Below are positions 35,358 through 45,475 of a stretch of DNA of 64,000 nucleotides, one piece after another (the first letter of the stretch is position 1; each line of letters starts with the position of its first letter). This stretch comes from Eucalyptus grandis (lineage: Eukaryota; Streptophyta; Magnoliopsida; Myrtales; Myrtaceae): assembly GCF_016545825.1 (NCBI RefSeq), contig NC_052616.1:52709716-52773715 (forward strand), read 5' to 3'. The translations under genes were made by a program, and so were the position numbers. Under the pieces are notes generated by a model. That model saw nothing but the letters and a program-made list of their open reading frames with translations. It was not told the origin of the DNA and searched no databases.

Positions 35358-36051
35358 TTTATTTTTTTTATATTTGAATATTTTTTAAATTCGGGCAAGA
35401 AATTCAATTGCTGATTTTTGCTTTTCAAGAAAAAAGCGCAGACAGAAGTTTTACTTAGAGGAATTAATGATGGACACTTAAATTGGTTCATGTACTTTAA
35501 TTGCTATCTAAAAAAACGAATAATTGCCAAAGATATAAAAAATGTATTACAATGTTTAATACGAAATTGAAGATTAATCACAAGTCTAATCTCAAATCTC
35601 TTAAATTATGGTTAGCCGTGACTGAATTATTGTGAATATAGTATTTTCATGATGCTTTGAGCCTTTCTATTAGCTCCATTGAATTTTAGTGCACGAAAAA
35701 TTCACATGGCAACAAGGTTGGACCACGTGACTTTTTAATCTCTTTTGATTGGTTAACGGTCACGTCAAGTCTAATAGAATGTCTTATGTAAGCGCACCTA
35801 AATGAGTAAAGAATATTTCAAAGCTCAGCAAAAAAAAAGTAATTAGATAAAAAAAAAAAAATAGGTCCATATACCAACTCATCGAATCCAATCCCATCAA
35901 GGCGCGACTCATCTAATATTGGAAGTTGGAACTGCCTAATTCTACACATCAATTCCTTCTTTATTTGGGTAAGTCTTTCAGATTCTTTGTGCTCTTGGGG
36001 TCACGTGGAATTATTCTCGAGAGATGAGAAAGTGGACGTTAAAATAATTTT

Positions 36052-36292
36052 TTAGTGATTTATAAAAATGAAATATGAATAATTTGGAAAGTACTTTCCT
36101 AAAGATAATCGCATGTGTGGTTCGAAATAATTATTTAATAAAAAATGTTGCTATCATTGAGTACAGTTTATGTCCAAATATTTTCATGAATAATAAAAAT
36201 ATTTTTTTTGTCCGTTCGCTCTTGTAAGCAATACAAGCAATTATCTTCAAGAAAAATATTTTTCAAATTATTCATTTTTTGTTAAACAAATA
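36052..36292. mobile_element. Degenerate MITE copy inside the 1.1-kb repeat (first)
   Basis: Resembles the MITE at 33741: it begins near GTGATTTATAAAAATG..GAATAATTTGGAAAGTACTTTCC and ends CAAATTATTCATTTTTTGTTAAACAAA, an inverted repeat of the same type. Confidence 0.5.
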
Positions 36293-37579
36293 AAACCTTG
36301 AAATTTAAAGGTGATACCTATATATAATAGAGATGTAAAATACGGCCTGACGTTTCCGTCCTTTTTTCTCTTTCATTTGATCTCTATGTAAGTTTGGTCC
36401 TCAATTGCACTAAAGTATCAAACCCTAAGTGCTCCTCAGTCTGGTTCCTGTTTTTTTGTTGTTTTTTCCCTTTATCTTATATTTGAATGATTTTTTAAAT
36501 TCAGGCAAGAAATCAAATGCTGATTTTTGCTTTTCGAGAAAAAAGCGCAAACAAAAGTTTTACTTACAGGAATTAATAATGGACACTTAAATTGATTCAT
36601 GTACTTTAATTGCTATCCAAAACCGCATAATTGCCAAAGATGTAATAATGTATTACAATGTTTAATACGAAATTGAAGATTAATCACAATTCCAATCTCA
36701 AATCTTTTAAAGTATGGTTAACTGTGATTGAATTATCGAGAATCTAGTATTTTCACGATGCTTTGAGCCTTTCTATTAGCTTCATTAAATTTTAGTGCAT
36801 GAAAAATTCATGTGGCACAATGTAGGGTTGGACCACGTGACTTTTTTTTTTCTTTTGACTTGTTAACTTTCACATGGTCTAATAGAATGTCTTATCTAAG
36901 CGCATCTAAATATGTAAAGAATATTTCAAAGCTCGGCAAAAAAGATAATTACATAAAAAATAAAAAAAAAATAGGTCCATATACCAACCCATGGAATCCC
37001 ATCCCATCAAGGCGCGACTCGTCTAAAATTGGAACTGCCTAATGGCTAATTCTTCACATCGATTCCTTCTTTATTTGGGTAAGTCTTTTCAGATTCTTTG
37101 TGCTCTTGAAATTTAAAGGTGATACCTATATATCAAAACTCAAATCTCTTAAAATATGGTTATCATGAATCTAGTATTTTTCCAGATGCTTTAGGCCTTT
37201 CTTCAATTTGGGTGCACGGAAAATTCACGAGACAATGTATGATCGGACTACATTTTTATTTTTTTTTACTGTTTAATGGTCACGTCAGGGCTAAAAGAAT
37301 GTCGTGTTCAAGCCCACCTAACTGTATAAAGAATATTACAAAGCTTGGCAAAAAAGATAATTACATAAAAATAAAAAAATAAAAAAAGTCTATACACCAA
37401 CTCGTCGAATCCAATGCCATCAAGGCGTGACTCATCTAATATTGGAATTGCTAATTCTACACATCAATTACTTCTTTATTTGGGTAATTCTGTCCGGATT
37501 CTTTATGCTCTTGGGTTCATGTGGAATTATTCTCAAGAAATGAGAAAGTGGAGATTATTGTAATTGCATTTTCGCAATA

Positions 37580-37812
37580 GTAATTTAACATAAATCGCAC
37601 GATATTTTATTTGCAAAATATGAGTGATTTAGAAAACACTTTCTTAAAGATAATTGCCTATATCACTTGAAATAATTAATTGATGAAAATATTTTCATCA
37701 TGACTACAATTCATTTATAAGCATTTTTGTAGATGACAGGATATTTTTGTCCGTTTTGATAAGAAGTGATACAAATAATCATTATCAAGAAAATACATTT
37801 CAAATCATTTAA
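37580..37812. mobile_element. Degenerate MITE copy inside the 1.1-kb repeat (second)
   Basis: Same family as 33741 and 36052: GAGTGATTTAGAAAACACTTTC on the left and AAGAAAATACATTTCAAATCATTTAAC on the right. More eroded ends than the 33741 copy. Confidence 0.45.
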
Positions 37813-37950
37813 CTACACATGACAATGACGTAAATTATGGTATGACTCATGACCTTTCCTTCATTTCCTTCTCTTTCATCCGATCTCTAAGTATGGTCCT
37901 CAATTGCACGAAAGTTTCAAACCCTAAGTCCTCCTCGATCAAGTCAAAGT

Positions 37951-38609
37951 CAAGGCTATTCTCGTTATAGCGAGGGGGTTCTCAAGAAACTACTTAATTA
38001 TCGATCAACTAAAACAATTTAATCCGAAAATGTCAACATCACTCTCAAACCAATTTTACTAAAACTCTTACAAGAAACACAAATACTTTATTTCTCAACT
38101 TTCTTTTTATTATTATGGATCTACTCTCCCATCTGAATAGAATTATATGCATAATTTCATTTCTACCAGTTACATGACGGAAGAGATCCAACATACTAAA
38201 AAACCCATTCAAATAATGTATTAGTCGAACATTACCCGTTTTTTGTATAGTGAAATTCACTAGAGAAATTTTAAAAGATGGGTTATTCGTCACTAATTAT
38301 TTTTTTGCTGTTCGAGCAAGATCGCCAATACTGAAGTTGTGCTTGCTTTTCTTCTCCTCCATGCAAGGAATCCGAATTTTCACTTTTACGCTGAAAGGCT
38401 GCTGCAAGGCAGGAATAAAGAAGAAGAAGAAGAAGTGAAAAGGGAAGAAAATAAAGGGAAGCTTTTCCCCCATACCAGATCGATCACAGCTGAACTGTCC
38501 CTGCTTTGTTCGGATTCCATAGCTCGCGAGTTCCGGATATAACACTCGGCCTGCCGCGGCCGCCCTCAATCCGTTTCCTGCCCGATACATTCTGATCCGC
38601 CGACCGGAG
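37951..38609. other. Upstream region of the DUF1218 gene
   Basis: No gene seen. A GAA-rich run lies at about 38415-38460. The promoter and 5' leader of the gene starting at 38610 should lie in the last few hundred bases, but no certain TATA box was picked out. Confidence 0.4.
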
Positions 38610-40269
38610 ATGGCGAAGAACACGGGATTCTTGATCTGCTTGCTGATCGTGGCCATGGACGTAGTTGCTGGGATCATGGGCATCGAGGCCGAGATAGCTC
38701 AGAACAAGGTGAGACCAATCATCGGGCGATGCCACTGTCGCGACCCGCCCGAGCCTAGGCGGCGTTTAACCGTACTGACCACCTCCTCTATCGACAGGTG
38801 AAGCATGTGAAGGCGTGGGTGTTCGAGTGCCGCGAGCCGAGCCGCGAGGCGTTCGGGCTGGGGCTGGCCGCGTGCGTGCTGCTGGCGCTGGCTCACGCCG
38901 TAGGGAACTGGATGGGCGGGTGCGTCTGGATCCGGTCCAGGGAGGATTTGAATAGAGTGACCGCCAACAAGCAATTGGCCGTGGCCTCTCTCATTTTCTC
39001 CTGGTACTTTCTTTCTTTCTTTCTTTTTCTCAATTTTCCTCGAGAAAATAATTATCGTGGATATTCGAATTCCAGGCATGTTTTTTTTCCTTTTGAGTTT
39101 CGGAGATGCTCTAACCCGAGTAGTAAGAGTGTCAAAATTGAACTGAAATTTCATGCATTTTTAGTTGATTTCAGTTTCGGTTTGGATAATAAAAAAATAA
39201 TCGGCTTTTATTTGGCTTTTATTTCAGTTCAAATATTTTCAACTGAATCCATTACAATTTACTTCTCTCTACTTTTTCGCTAAAATCCTCTTCTTAATAT
39301 CACAAAAAGGAAAATCAAAAAACCTAAACAATTCAATTTTGTTCGGTTTGGATTTCCCAAAAATATGAACCCAAGTGAACCATTGAGACCCTTACCGAGT
39401 AGCATGGGACACATGGAATCCTATGTCTTGTTGCTATACCAACCCCTTTATCTTTTTACACATAACATTGTTGAGTAGATATGCCTAATTTAATTTGGCT
39501 TAAATGTGTCAAGAGTGTACAAAGATAAGCATCCATCCAAATTTCAAGAGTTCCATTTGTTGGTCTTATTGAAATGTTCAACTCTTGACATCAATTAAGC
39601 AAACAACTATCACATCATAAATTTGTGTATCATGTTCATGTTATGCTATTCATAGATACCAATTTGGTGGATCTTGATGTTCTCGATGATCCTCACATTT
39701 TGGGAAAATGAGTAGATCAGTATTCTCGAGCACGAAAAAGTAAGTTTCTTCGTAAGTCTAGAATGTATCTCTCAATAAAATAAAAAAATTGCAAGTTGCA
39801 CGTCAAAAAAGTTAGAGATATAAGTGGTTGATTAATCAAACGGACAAGCCGGGCCAAATACTAAGCCTAACAAGCTATTTTCCAAACTCGCCACAACTTA
39901 AAAACACATTGATCTTATCTTTGATAGAAGGATTGAAGACCTAGGTGAGCCTTAGCTAGGCCGATCGAGCCCCGGAAATCGTACCATGCCGAGTTTTGTG
40001 ACGAAAAATCGAGTTGAAACTAACGTCGCGCTACCGCGATTTTCAGGATCATCCTGGCGGTCGCCTTCTTGATGCTGATCATGGGGACGCTGCACAACTC
40101 CAAGTCGCGGCGGTCCTGCGGGCTCGCCCACCACCGGCTCCTCTTGATCGGGGGAGTGCTGTGCTTCTTCCACGGCCTCTTCGCCGTCGCCTACTTCGTG
40201 TCGGCCAAGGCGGCAAGAAAAGAAGACCGGTCGGGTCGTCCTCAGCCGCCGAGACAGGAACCTGCTTAG
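38610..40269 (+). CDS. DUF1218 membrane protein (MODIFYING WALL LIGNIN / DEAL-type family)
   Basis: Three exons: 38610-38708, 38798-39003, 40047-40269. The joined 528 nt give 175 residues with consistent phases and GT-AG borders. The protein has four hydrophobic segments: an N-terminal one (FLICLLIVAMDVVAGIMGI), a second around GLAACVLLALAHAV, a third spanning the exon 2-3 junction (LIFSWIILAVAFLMLIMG) and a fourth around GGVLCFFHGLFAVAYFV. It ends in a short basic tail. The Cys residues in WVFECREPS, GGCVWI and RRSCGL are in the positions expected for the plant DUF1218 family. Members act at the endomembrane or plasma membrane, and some Arabidopsis members influence lignin content or leaf symmetry; the role of this one is inferred only from family. 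Intron 2 (1043 nt) is AT-rich and may contain transposon sequence. The histone H2A gene lies tail to tail downstream. Confidence 0.88.
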
Positions 40270-40713
40270 CTATAACGTCGGATTCCCAGACAGCTCCATT
40301 CATTCTTTCGTGTTCTTAAAGTTCACTGCTTTTCGTCTCTGTTTTTCGCTGATTGTTTTGGATTCGGATCCAAAGAACAAGATTTGATTTTCATTTTGAA
40401 CTTGAATTGATTCTTTCATCGCGGAATTCGCTTGAAGAAGCATTCGCCGCTCTTTGTATTCTGCTATCGTAAGAACAAGAATTGACGGAATTCGCTTGAA
40501 GAAACATCTGCTGCTCTTGATTTCGGCTTTCGTCGGAACAAGAACGACGACAAAGTTCAATCCCATTTCAATTTACATGCCTAATCGCTTGATACATCAA
40601 AACCCACTTCCCCATTTTCCTTATCGTTCCTACCCACAATCTCTATTCTTCCTACGCTGAACATGAAAAGAAGAAAAAGAAGAAGAAGAAGAAAAGGGGT
40701 TCGGTCGGGCCGC

Positions 40714-41227
40714 TCAGGCGTCGTCGGCGGCGGCGGCGGAGCCCGGGCACCGCCGGCGGCGGCGGCCTTCTTGGGCAGCAGGGTGTTGTGGATGTTGGGC
40801 ATGACGCCGCCGTTGGCGATGGTGACGGCGCCGAGCAGCCGCCCGAGCTCCTCGTCGTTGCGCACCGCCAGCTGGATGTGCCGCGGCACGACGCGCGTCT
40901 TCTTGTTGTCCCTCGCCGCGTTCCCGGCCAGCTCCAGAACCTGCACAACTCGAAACCGGCGAGAAATCAGAAAACTCGAAATCGGACTCGGGCCCGCGAC
41001 CGAACCGGCGGACGGCGGACGGAGGCGGCTTACCTCGGCGGCGAGGTACTCGAGCACGGCGGCGAGGTAGACGGGGCGCCGGCGCCGAGGCGGTCGGCGT
41101 ACTTGCCGGTCCTGAGGAAGCGGCCGACGCGGCCGACGGGGAACTGGAGGCCGGCCTTCGAGCTGCGGGAGGAGCTCGGCTTCTTCGCCGCGGCGGAGCC
41201 ACTCAGCGCCTTCCCTCTTCCGGCCAT
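40714..41227 (-). CDS. Histone H2A gene with two apparent 1-nt deletions
   Basis: Two exons on the minus strand: 41227-41034 and 40940-40714, with an intron bounded by GTAAGC and GTGCAG. The product is a core histone of the nucleosome: [11 protein letters not shown], then [27 protein letters not shown], the exon junction, [30 protein letters not shown] and [15 protein letters not shown]. It lacks an SQEF tail, so it is not H2A.X-like at the C-terminus. Exon 1 is one nucleotide short: codons for GAGAP should be followed by VYLAAV, but a C appears to be missing from a C run near 41070. Near 40745 the frame again must shift by one for the tail to end at a normal length (...ADDA, stop at 40714). 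With both bases restored the protein would be 140 aa, normal for plants. Either these are consensus errors in GC-rich runs or the gene is newly broken. The promoter carries a histone octamer. Confidence 0.82.
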
Positions 41228-41375
41228 GGTCGAACGGCGGAGATCTTCTCTGGGTTTTTTCGCCGGCGGTCGAGATTGAGTTTGAGCGCGAAGGATGAGA
41301 GAGCTTGACGACGAAGCTTGCGGCTGGTTGCGGAGCTTATGTAGTTTTTCGGGGGGAGATGGGGTGAGGCGGTTG

Positions 41376-41401
41376 GCCAATGGGGAGCGAGGACGCGGAT
41401 C
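41376..41401 (-). promoter_or_regulatory. Histone promoter motifs: CCAAT and CGCGGATC octamer
   Basis: CGCGGATC lies at 41394-41401, about 167 bp upstream of the H2A start codon. It is the octamer typical of plant histone gene promoters active in S phase. A CCAAT sequence sits beside it at about 41378-41382. The octamer is written here on the plus strand, so it is in reverse orientation relative to the gene. Confidence 0.65.
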
Positions 41402-43345
41402 GAGATCTGTAGCCGTTGGTTATTTGGGGGAATGGACGGGCGAGATGCGATGCTGGTGTCGGATCGCCACATGGGGAGGAATTAGCGGGAAATTCCAAAT
41501 GGCGAATCCAAAACCGTCTGAAATGGCCGGAACAGGAATAGCGCCTCCTTTTCAAATTCTCCAAGAAAAATTAATATATTCTCCAACCCAAAAAAAATAT
41601 ATTAATATATTCCGTTAATGTGAAAATAAAATTACAAAATGGACCTTGCGCATTCTTTCTTTGAGAGAAAGAGTAATTATAATTTTTTTTTAAACTTCAG
41701 TTTTTTATATATTTTAATTGATTTATAATAATGGCTAAATTTTAAAATGATCATATTTCAATGCAGTGATCATCATTATAATAATTGATTGTATATAATT
41801 TATCAAATTATTCCACTCATTCAATATTTTCTCACAAATAAGTACAATATCCCTATTCCATTCTCTTCCCATAATTTGCTAAACAAATAGATAGGAATCT
41901 ATTATATCCTATTCCTTTTGCTCTATCTTAATTAATTTCTTTGTTCTACTCAATTCCATCGCATCAAAACGTCACAAGTCTCCAAACTAAAAAGAGGAAA
42001 AACACTCGTTGTGAGTGTCCACCATAGATGGGATTTTACACGATTCATCAAGAAAACATTTCTCATGTAACTTGTGATTGCTAACTTTCACATATTGAGT
42101 TTTAGCCATTCATTGAAAATATATTTAAGTTTTCATGTGTTATGACACTTTATATAAAAATCACAATAAACAATACTAGTGCATGATAAGTTGTGGTGGT
42201 AAAAATGGTTAGGAGTGAGCATTGATCTTAATTGAGCTTTGGGAATTGGATTGGACTAACCAGTTTCAAGTAGTTACCATGGAAATTGGAAATAACTAGT
42301 CCAGTTCCAAGTTCTTGTGCAGAACTAGATTGGGCTAGTATGCCTTGTCTTTATTTTTTTTACTTTTTCTGTAAAATTAAAGCTGCATTTGGGGCAAAAG
42401 CAAAATCCTAATAGCCTCTTTTAACTCTCGCTCTCACCTTTTAGTTCTCAAACTTTCACACCTATAAGCCATTCTTCATCCTAATTTTCCATCCACAATT
42501 GTAAAAACGCTTGTCTTGTTAAGTATCAAGTAGTCTATGTAGATTTTGTGCTTGTGGAGATGGGATTCAATTAAAAAGGCAATGTTCAAATTGTTATTAT
42601 ACATCATAACAACCTCTAGTGTACTTAAGCAATTATGTATCTAGTATACACCATTATAATGCACTGTGTAAGTATTATAATGTGGAAGAAACAAAAAAAA
42701 AAAAAAAAAAACACCACTGATTTAGAGTGACTAAGAATTGACCCTATTTGATCCTATTTCCAATTTTAAGGTAGGAACTTATCCATTCTAAAATCGATCA
42801 CTCTTTAAAAATGGTTATGGTAGTGAGTCATGTCAGGTAGTGTGCATAAGATAGCTATTAAGCATACTTCATAGGAAATAACATGAAAGGCGAGAAAAGT
42901 CAAAACATTGGAAATAGTAAAAAGATTCATTAATTTGTTATTTAACAAGCACCTCTAAAGCAGGCTTTCAAAAATCTCTTAGTAATTAGATATCAGTACA
43001 TGTCAAGCAACTGCTCAACTCGTATTTGAATTTACTCATACCACCTTTTTTCAGACAATTACTCAATTATCCATTTGATTGACAGATTACCAACTTTCAT
43101 TTAAATTTTACAAGTAGTTACTCAAATTTACCATTACCTAATTGTGTCGGATATTGTCAAGGTTTTCTTTCAATCAATCTTGCATGCTTAAAAAAAAAAA
43201 AATCTAATCTTAAATCCTTTGATTTAACTTATTCTTAAATTCATTTACTATGTGTTCAATTTTTTTTCATTTCATAAATAAGCCTATGCCTTGCATTTGC
43301 CTTCAAGGCAAGGGGAAAAAGGATATCGAAAGGGTTTACTTTTAT
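41402..43345. other. Intergenic DNA, no recognised gene
   Basis: Starts with the promoter side of the H2A gene and becomes AT-rich. An A run occurs at about 42692-42712. Nothing with coding potential was recognised. Confidence 0.5.
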
Positions 43346-43895
43346 GGGAAAAGACCACCAAAAACCCCAAACTTTATCTAAAGTGATAAATTTACCTCAA
43401 AGTGTAACATATTTACCCCATCAATGACATTTTCGTCTTATTTTTTTTTATGTTTTTCCTTTTCCTTTTTCTTTTTTTTTCTTCTTCTCTCTTTCCTCCG
43501 CTAGCGATGGCAAAGGGAAGCCGGAGTCAAGCGAGGGCTGCCCTCGACTTTGACTCCGACTTCCCTTGCCTAGACGAGGCAAGGGCCTCCCTTGCCAGAT
43601 CTAGCAAGGGCAAGCATCAAGCGGCCCTCCCCAGACCAGGCAAGGGTAACCCTTACCTGACTCCGACTTCCCTTCGCCATGGCCAGCGGAGGGAAGAGTG
43701 AAGAAAAAGAAAAAAGAAAAAGAAAAGCAAAAAACCAAAATGCCATATAATTTAAAGATAAATGTGTCACACAAATACAAGTTCAAATTTTTTATATCAC
43801 AAATTTTTTTTTTTGGTAAATGTGTCATAGTTGGCAAAATTTGGAGTTTTTCATGTCACAAAAAAAAAGTTTTGGATTTTTGGTGATATTTTCCC
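43346..43895. mobile_element. MULE-like non-autonomous element, 550 bp, 9-bp target duplication
   Basis: The terminal inverted repeat is about 30 bp: left GGGAAAAGACCACCAAAAAC, and the reverse complement of the right end GGGAAAATATCACCAAAAAT. The flanks are TACTTTTAT at 43337-43345 and TACTTTTAT at 43896-43904, a perfect 9-bp duplication as made by Mutator-like transposases. The core (43500-43690) is GC-rich with repeated GCAAGGG/CCCTTGCC pieces and short open frames that are not genes. Confidence 0.85.
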
Positions 43896-43904
43896 TACTT
43901 TTAT

Positions 43905-44816
43905 CTTTATTCTTCAAGTTCACATGTCCAGTCTCCATCTAAACTCTATGGTCTATCATCTCCACACTATTCAAGAAAAAAAATTTCCCTGAATAATTCT
44001 AAACTTATTGTACAGTTGCTAATTAAATTCTAAATCTTTCAATTGTGTCCAATTTTTTTGTTGGAAGAGCTTGTTTGACCCCACTCCTTTCCCAAGAGGA
44101 AACCTTTTAATGATTTATCAATTTAGTTATCAACATCTTAACAATTTGTCAATTTAGTCATTTTGATTAATTTTGGATGGAATTCTTTGACATGGCATTC
44201 CAGTTAGCACCAACCGTACTATGTGGCATAGTTAACTTAGACGTGGAAAAGTTTTAGAATTCTTTTTAATTTTATGAACTCATTTTTCTTTTTTCCCTCT
44301 GTCAGTCATTGTCAGGCCATGTTGATGGCCAGTGACTACCCTCACCTAAGGTCGGACAATGGCCAGTCGAGGGAAGAAGGGAAATCTTTAAAAAAGTTTA
44401 GGATTAAATTGTATAATAGTCCTCACTCTCCAGTCTCCACTGCCACATCCACCATTCCGACCATCACGAGCGATGCTCTGACCTCCATGGATGTGAGAAT
44501 GTTTTTTGGGTTTCGATATTACTTTCATTAAGAGTAAATGATCCGAATTGATTGTAATTTGCCCCAGGGAATCTACTGTTGATGGCGTTACTGTCTTGTT
44601 ACGTTAAGTTGGCCAAGTTCCAGTTTCCTCCTCCTTTTGTCATCCTTGTTTTTGTCCACTACATACCCAAGATAGGGAAAAGGACGATGTCATGAGAAAT
44701 TTTGCTGCGCCAAGAAGCTCTTGTCAAGCACCTCCCTAGAATGAACCTGAAACAAAATGAGCATTTGTACCAGGGAACTGAATTCCTAGATGGCATTTCA
44801 ATCCTGTAACCACAAA
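43905..44816. other. Intergenic DNA, no recognised gene
   Basis: AT-rich spacer. A plus frame at 44274-44531 has no recognisable domain. Confidence 0.45.
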
Positions 44817-45475
44817 CCATGACATAGCACAGCTCTCTATCAGGGCAATTTCGCATAGACTTCCCTGAATAATGGGTATCGACAAGATTCCGAAGCAATA
44901 GCCTCTTGAAGACTTAATGGAACCGGCAAAGAGTTTCAGCAAGATCATCTTAACAACACTAGGAATGGCTTGCAAAATCTCAGATGAAAATCTAACAACA
45001 GAATTTCTGTCCTCTGCTTATAATTTACACCTGTTATTAATTTCACATATTCCATGTGAATTGCAGAACGCCACATACGACGCTCAGGATTTGCATCCGC
45101 AGAAGTGACCCGCTGGAGAGGAAATCTGATGCCCGTACATTTCCACTATGCATGCATGTTGCAGATCACTCAATATTCTCACTTCGCCTAGACAACTATA
45201 CTCAAATGTCCTAATTTCCTCAACCCAGTTACCACATACTTCCAAGGAACGCACCTGCAGAACCAACTCAATATTTATGCAGAAAACATGAGATGTAAGC
45301 ACAAATCGGCAACATGGCACAGCTCTCTATCGGGGCAATTTTGCACGGACTTTCCCCAAGATTCCGAAGCAATAGCCTCTTGAAGGCCTAAATAGATCTG
45401 GCGAAGAGTTTCGGCAAGATTGTCTTGACAACACTAGGAATGGCTCACTAAATCCCAGAAGAAAATCTCACAGCA
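44817..45475. repeat. Local direct duplication flanking the kinase remnant
   Basis: The segment 44817-44995 recurs at about 45311-45475 (GCACAGCTCTCTATC(A/G)GGGCAATTT, GATTCCGAAGCAATAGCCTCTTGAAG, AACACTAGGAATGGCT). The two copies are diverged by point changes and small indels, with an extra ~15 bp in the first. They bracket the kinase-like remnant at 45060-45254. On the minus strand they stay partly open but match no family I can name. Confidence 0.75.
45060..45254 (-). pseudogene. Protein kinase exon remnant (plant LRR-kinase of the At1g04210 type)
   Basis: After a CTGCAG acceptor at about 45255 the minus strand reads VRSLEVCGNW, FEYSCLGEVRILSDL and CIVEMYGHQISS. It then loses the frame and resumes with PERRMWRSAIHMEYVK before a stop. 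This resembles the N-lobe of a plant kinase that follows a leucine-rich repeat region. I recall the EYSCLGEVRML...IVEMYGHQISSKW pattern from that family, but no search was possible. The missing piece between ISS and the resumed part, and the absence of the catalytic loop and of any upstream LRR exons, mark it as a fragment. Confidence 0.5.

Larger units (their letters stand above)
35345..37950. repeat. Degenerate direct repeat of about 1.1 kb, two near-full units and one partial
   Basis: Sequence at about 35400-36030 recurs at about 36510-37110 with an offset near 1108 bp (GCTGATTTTTGC at 35410 and 36519). A third partial unit spans about 37130-37560. Shared landmarks are AGTATTTTCA(T/C)GATGCTTTGAGCC, GGACCACGTGAC and TTCTTTATTTGGGTAA. 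Units one and three continue into a common MITE-like tail that ends in TCAAACCCTAAGT(G/C)CTCCTC, which unit two lacks. No coding potential was recognised. Confidence 0.8.

Noticed and set aside
40581..40713. Longer C-terminus for histone H2A reading through to 40581
   Set aside because: The read-through tail is Pro-rich and then Leu-rich, unlike any H2A; a one-base frame correction gives a normal tail ending at 40714.
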